Assembly: GCA_030145245.1 (NCBI GenBank)
Contig: JAQYWC010000067.1
Location: 1-64,000 of the forward strand
DNA length: 64,000 bases
Direction: 5' to 3'
DNA from: Desulfobacterium sp.
GTDB lineage: Bacteria; Desulfobacterota; Desulfobacteria; Desulfobacterales; Desulfobacteraceae
Made by a program: the position numbers and the translations under genes. Below, piece by piece: positions 61,038 through 64,000 of the stretch. Each line of letters starts with the position of its first letter. Position 1 is the first letter of the stretch. The notes beneath the pieces are model-generated. The model had not been told where the DNA came from. It ran no database searches and saw only the letters and a list, made by a program, of their open reading frames with translations.

Positions 61038-62456
61038 TTGCCCTGTTTCACATTTACATCCCCCCCCATTTTCTGTATGAATGGGACAGATCCAAGCAGA
61101 TCATTGACATTCGTGGAGCCACCCCACCCTGCCGGGGACTCCTTTGGCTATCAAGACAACCCCTTGGAAAACACCTTGAGTAATTCAAAAAAAGAGTCCC
61201 AGAAGATCCCCGCAGACGACCTCTACAGTTTTATCAATGACTTCCCTGCCCTGCTGTGGCGCATTGAAATCGCCAGGGCCCGCATCGAATTTCTCAACAG
61301 CAACACCGATGTTGCCCCGGGGGTGGACGGCACCCTCCTGCTCAAGAACATCGCATATCGGAACAAGGTGCTTCTGCCCGAGGATCTTCACCTGCTCGAA
61401 ACCTTTATGGAGTCGGTCAGGGAGGGAAAAAACGCGGCAACGATTTTCCGGGTAAATACAAAGGATGCCGCCATCTCCTGGCTCAAGCTCACCGGCACCA
61501 TCAACCTGAAAGATCCCCGCTACTACTACGGCTATCTCCTCAACGCAGACGACACAGTGTCGGTGATCAAGGGGGTGCTGGGCCGTGATCTTGAACTGCA
61601 ACTGATGATCGAGGATGCGGACAACCCCGTGCTGCTGGTGGAATATGACGCCCAGCGGGTCATCTGCGCCAACCCTGCAGCAAAAGAGCTGTTCGGCCTC
61701 ACGGAAGCGGATCTCAGGCACCTGCCCTTCCATGAACTCCATTGCCATACCCTGAAACAGCCCCTGGAACCCGTGCTGAAGGAACTGCCTTTGTCCAGGA
61801 AATGGGTGGGGAAACTTAAATACCTTTCAACCGACGGAAATAATGTGATCACAGCGGAAACCGTGGTGCGCTATCTGGTTCACAAAGAGCGCAGGCTGAT
61901 TCGCATATCCCTTCAGAACCCACGGGTGAACAAGACGCCGGATCCCTCGGTGTCCGCCTCAAGCGCCCAGGACCTGGAAGCCCTTGCACAATCCCTTACC
62001 CCCCTCCACACCATGGACAAGATCATGGAGACCTGCCTGGCAAGCCCTGTCATTTCAGCCCAGTGTGATGCCATCCTCTTCTCCGATATCCAGGTGCGCA
62101 AGAACATGGTAACGGTCTATGGCGCCGGCGTCCCGTTTCCCGGGGTCAAAGAAAACGAGACCTTTTCCTACAAGGGAACCATTGCCGAGGACATCAACCG
62201 CTACGCCCTGGACCACCTGGTGGTGGATGACACCCAGGACAGCATCAAACCCATTGACTGGGCCCTGTTTGTTCCCCGGGGCATCCGCTCCTATTTTGCC
62301 ATGCCCTTTTACAGCCGCAAGGTGCTGCGCACCGTGCTGATCCTCTGCTCCACCACCCCCGGCCATTTTGCGGGCAGGAGCACGGATGATTTCCTGCCCA
62401 TGTTCCGGACCATCAATACGGCGATCCGGGCCTGGCGACGACACCATCGCCGTTAG
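61038..62456 (+). CDS. PAS/GAF-domain protein without output domain
   Basis: Up to 472 residues; the start is uncertain, with no clear Shine-Dalgarno site and a Met at 61077 as an alternative. Residues about 45-170 look like a degenerate PAS (LYSFINDFPALLWRIEIARARIEFLN, ISWLKLTGTINLKD). About 180-300 is a second PAS (DADNPVLLVEYDAQRVICANPAAKELFGLTEADL). About 315-465 resembles a GAF domain (LTPLHTMDKIMETCLASPVISAQCDAILF, SYFAMPFYSRKVLRTVLILCST). There is no kinase, cyclase, methyl-acceptor or DNA-binding domain, so it is a stand-alone sensor or scaffold. It is divergent from the pot operon and upstream of the GntR gene. Confidence 0.7.
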   Translation: MPCFTFTSPPIFCMNGTDPSRSLTFVEPPHPAGDSFGYQDNPLENTLSNSKKESQKIPADDLYSFINDFPALLWRIEIARARIEFLNSNTDVAPGVDGTLLLKNIAYRNKVLLPEDLHLLETFMESVREGKNAATIFRVNTKDAAISWLKLTGTINLKDPRYYYGYLLNADDTVSVIKGVLGRDLELQLMIEDADNPVLLVEYDAQRVICANPAAKELFGLTEADLRHLPFHELHCHTLKQPLEPVLKELPLSRKWVGKLKYLSTDGNNVITAETVVRYLVHKERRLIRISLQNPRVNKTPDPSVSASSAQDLEALAQSLTPLHTMDKIMETCLASPVISAQCDAILFSDIQVRKNMVTVYGAGVPFPGVKENETFSYKGTIAEDINRYALDHLVVDDTQDSIKPIDWALFVPRGIRSYFAMPFYSRKVLRTVLILCSTTPGHFAGRSTDDFLPMFRTINTAIRAWRRHHRR

Positions 62457-62506
62457 CGCCTTTCCCGGCCCCTGCCACCCGTTATCATGGGTATGCTTTT
62501 TCTAAA

Positions 62507-62519
62507 TTGGTACCACCAA
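62507..62519. promoter_or_regulatory. FadR/GntR-type operator upstream of the GntR gene
   Basis: TTGGTACCACCAA has perfect 5-bp arms and fits the TGGT-N3-ACCA form typical of FadR-subfamily regulators. It lies about 135 bp before the GntR gene start, consistent with autoregulation. Confidence 0.6.
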
Positions 62520-62652
62520 AATCCAATTATTTTAATCAATTGCCCCTTTTTTCCCTTGACATGATCTGCTTTTCTGGATAACTGAATATACCAATATTTG
62601 ACAATTTATCATTATCTCATTCGGCGACACGGTTACTCGGTGAGGAAGGCAG

Positions 62653-63375
62653 ATGATGCAACGAACGCTGTTAAAACAATTAAAAGTTTTTATCAACGAA
62701 CTCGACCTTAAGCCCGGCGACCGCCTTCCTGCCGAACGGACCCTTGCCCAGGAGTTCGGGGTGGGCCGCAACTCCCTGAGACGGCTGCTTCACACCCTGG
62801 AAGGCCGGGGGCTGATCCGCATCAAAAAAAGCAGCGGCACCTTTCTCCGGGCCCGTTTTTTCAACCCCACAAGCCTCCCCCTTGATGAGAACACCCAAAA
62901 CCCTGAGAAACTGGTGGCAGACCAGCTGGAAACCGCCTTTCTCTTTTTCCCCCTGATGGTGGAGCAGGCCGCCCTTCGCATCAACCCGGCCCAGCTGGAA
63001 GAGTTGCAGAAACGCAACGTTGCCCTGGGCCAGAGCATCTTCTCCAAGGATCCCCACAAGGTGTGGACAGAGAGCCTCTCCTTTTTCAGGCTCGTGGCCT
63101 TTGGCACGAATAACAGTTTCATGGTCGCCATCATGGAACAGATCTGTTCCGTGGATATGGAGCCGTTCAAGCGCTTTTTTGAGATAAACCGGAAAAGACA
63201 GGAACAGCTCTTTGCCGACCATGTCAACATATTGCACGCCCTGAAGGCACACAACCCGGAGGGGGCAAAACAGGTCACCCGGGAATACGTGCTCCACCTG
63301 TGCAAGGTGCTGGGCCCCCAGGTGAATATCCTTCCGGACGCAATCCGGGAACGGCTCAACAAGGAGGCACCATGA
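62653..63375 (+). CDS. GntR-family (FadR subfamily) transcriptional regulator
   Basis: A 240-residue regulator. The winged HTH covers residues 1-70 (LKPGDRLPAERTLAQEFGVGRNSLRRLLHTLEGRGLI, then IKKSSGTFL), and the C-terminal all-helical FCD-type effector domain follows. The ligand is unknown, typically an organic acid. Two adjacent ATG codons (62653 and 62656) follow GAGGAAGG; either may be used. ATGA overlap with the next small gene indicates an operon that it probably controls. A matching operator lies upstream. Confidence 0.9.
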   Translation: MMQRTLLKQLKVFINELDLKPGDRLPAERTLAQEFGVGRNSLRRLLHTLEGRGLIRIKKSSGTFLRARFFNPTSLPLDENTQNPEKLVADQLETAFLFFPLMVEQAALRINPAQLEELQKRNVALGQSIFSKDPHKVWTESLSFFRLVAFGTNNSFMVAIMEQICSVDMEPFKRFFEINRKRQEQLFADHVNILHALKAHNPEGAKQVTREYVLHLCKVLGPQVNILPDAIRERLNKEAP

Positions 63376-63632
63376 CCAAAGGCCTTGAACGAAGGGCGTT
63401 TTTCAAGATGGTCTTCCAGAAAGCTGCCAGCACCATTCAAACCATGGCCGGCCAGGTGGGCGAAGGTGATGATACCGGTCATGATCCGGAGAGGATGGCA
63501 CCGGTCATCCTGTCGGATCTCCCCCCTGAACTCATGGCCATGGAAGCCGAACGGCTTGGACTCGATCCCCGGACCGACCGGGAGCAGGTAATTGCCGCCA
63601 TACAGGCCGCCATGCACGGCCCCGGCACCTGA
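63372..63632 (+). CDS. small conserved-looking protein, unknown
   Basis: The ATG at 63372 overlaps the GntR stop as ATGA and has AAGGAGG four bases upstream, so it replaces the track's 63300. The product is 86 residues. It begins TKGLERRAFFKMVFQKAAS, a double-Arg segment with a weakly hydrophobic stretch that recalls a degenerate Tat-like or membrane-association signal. The rest is an acidic, helical domain (LPPELMAMEAERLGLDPRTDREQVIAAIQ). I do not recognise the family. Coupling to the regulator and to the membrane protein downstream suggests a small accessory subunit. Confidence 0.6.
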   Translation: MTKGLERRAFFKMVFQKAASTIQTMAGQVGEGDDTGHDPERMAPVILSDLPPELMAMEAERLGLDPRTDREQVIAAIQAAMHGPGT

Positions 63633-63687
63633 CCCAAGGATTCCCCAAAGAAGAAAAGCTCAAAAACATAGAAAAATCAGAGCAGGA

Positions 63688-63718
63688 CGGAGCGCTGGAC
63701 TCGCAATCGGGCGCTCCG
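63688..63718 (+). other. 8-bp inverted repeat between operon genes
   Basis: CGGAGCGC and GCGCTCCG flank a 15-nt spacer in the 128-bp gap before the membrane-protein gene. No T-run follows. It may be an intercistronic mRNA structure. Confidence 0.4.
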
Positions 63719-63760
63719 CCCATAACCCAACACAACCCCTAATACGAATCAGGAGGTTTT

Positions 63761-64000
63761 ATGGAAAGGTTTGGCGAACACTACCTTGAAGAGCGCAAGC
63801 TTGTCAAGAGATGGTCCGGCCCAATCCCCGCACTGGTCAGCCTGTTGCTGACCCTGACGGTTTTTTACGCAACCTGGTGGATCTTCCAGGATCCCCGGGG
63901 CCTCATGCGCATGTACACCCCGTATATCGGATACATGTACTGCCGCTGGTGGCTCATCATGATGATCTGGATGGTCTATATCTTTGACTTCTGGCCCTTT
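63761..64000 (+). CDS. membrane protein, N-terminal part only (runs off window)
   Basis: AGGAGG four bases before the ATG at 63761 marks a clear start, and the frame is open to the window end (80 codons). The fragment has a charged N-terminus (HYLEERKLVKRW), a TM helix (PALVSLLLTLTVFYATWWIF) and the beginning of another hydrophobic, Trp/Tyr/Met-rich segment (CRWWLIMMIWMVYIF). I cannot assign a family from this fragment. It is the third gene of the GntR operon. Confidence 0.7.
   Translation, partial: MERFGEHYLEERKLVKRWSGPIPALVSLLLTLTVFYATWWIFQDPRGLMRMYTPYIGYMYCRWWLIMMIWMVYIFDFWPF

Noticed and set aside
63761-64000. Copper membrane monooxygenase subunit (PmoC/AmoC-like)
   Set aside because: The Trp/Tyr-rich TM segment suggested it briefly, but only 80 residues are visible and no diagnostic metal-ligand motif is present.

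Overview
The window looks like a chromosomal segment of a marine sulfate-reducing deltaproteobacterium of the Desulfobacterium/Desulfobacteraceae type. This is inferred from gene content: a non-pyrrolysine MttB-type methyltransferase cluster with a BCCT transporter and a corrinoid activator, GcvH-like cysteine-cluster proteins beside an NtrC-type regulator, several sigma-54 activators, and large PAS/Cache kinases. No rRNA, tRNA, CRISPR array or intact insertion sequence was seen.

Layout. 1-10.5 kb: AsmA-like protein (5' end outside the window), metallophosphoesterase, a lone GH19 endolysin-like protein, a DUF1287 protein, a YkgJ cysteine-cluster protein, a DUF4231 membrane protein, a chemoreceptor, an MBL-fold hydrolase, a PPOX-like flavoprotein under a palindromic operator, an exported rhodanese and YigZ. 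10.7-13.9 kb: a sigma-54 activator whose receiver carries Glu instead of the phospho-acceptor Asp, facing two tandem GcvH-like proteins that have a credible sigma-54 promoter. 14-20.4 kb: a degraded zone with remnants of a LytTR regulator and an SNF2 helicase around intact recQ, a histone-H1-like Lys/Ala-rich protein and a cytidylate-kinase-like protein. 20.5-26.9 kb: a MacAB-TolC-type export module split by an oppositely oriented lipoprotein hydrolase.

27.1-32.1 kb: a three-subunit molybdenum hydroxylase (FAD, 2Fe-2S and Mo subunits) followed by an exported phosphoesterase. 32.1-40.1 kb (minus strand): an apparent quaternary-amine demethylation operon in the order MttB-like methyltransferase, BCCT transporter, UroD-family methyltransferase fused to a thioredoxin-like domain, CobW GTPase, corrinoid protein, RACo-like activator. 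In the proposed pathway the amine enters by BCCT, MttB-like moves a methyl group to the corrinoid protein, the UroD protein passes it on to a C1 carrier, and the ferredoxin-ASKHA protein reactivates oxidised cobalt. 40.7 kb: four tandem 16-bp palindromes at about 30-bp spacing.

40.9-43.3 kb: a taurine/sulfonate-type ABC importer. 43.6-50.9 kb: a TolC-RND-adaptor efflux operon with a sigma-54 promoter, and a divergent GAF/AAA+ sigma-54 activator with three 16-bp palindromes placed like enhancer sites. 50.9-60.9 kb: a potD-potA-potB-potC polyamine-type ABC operon followed by two tandem paralogous Cache-HAMP-PAS-PAS histidine kinases. 61-64 kb: a PAS/GAF protein and a FadR-type GntR regulator with a probable self-operator, leading an operon that runs out of the window.
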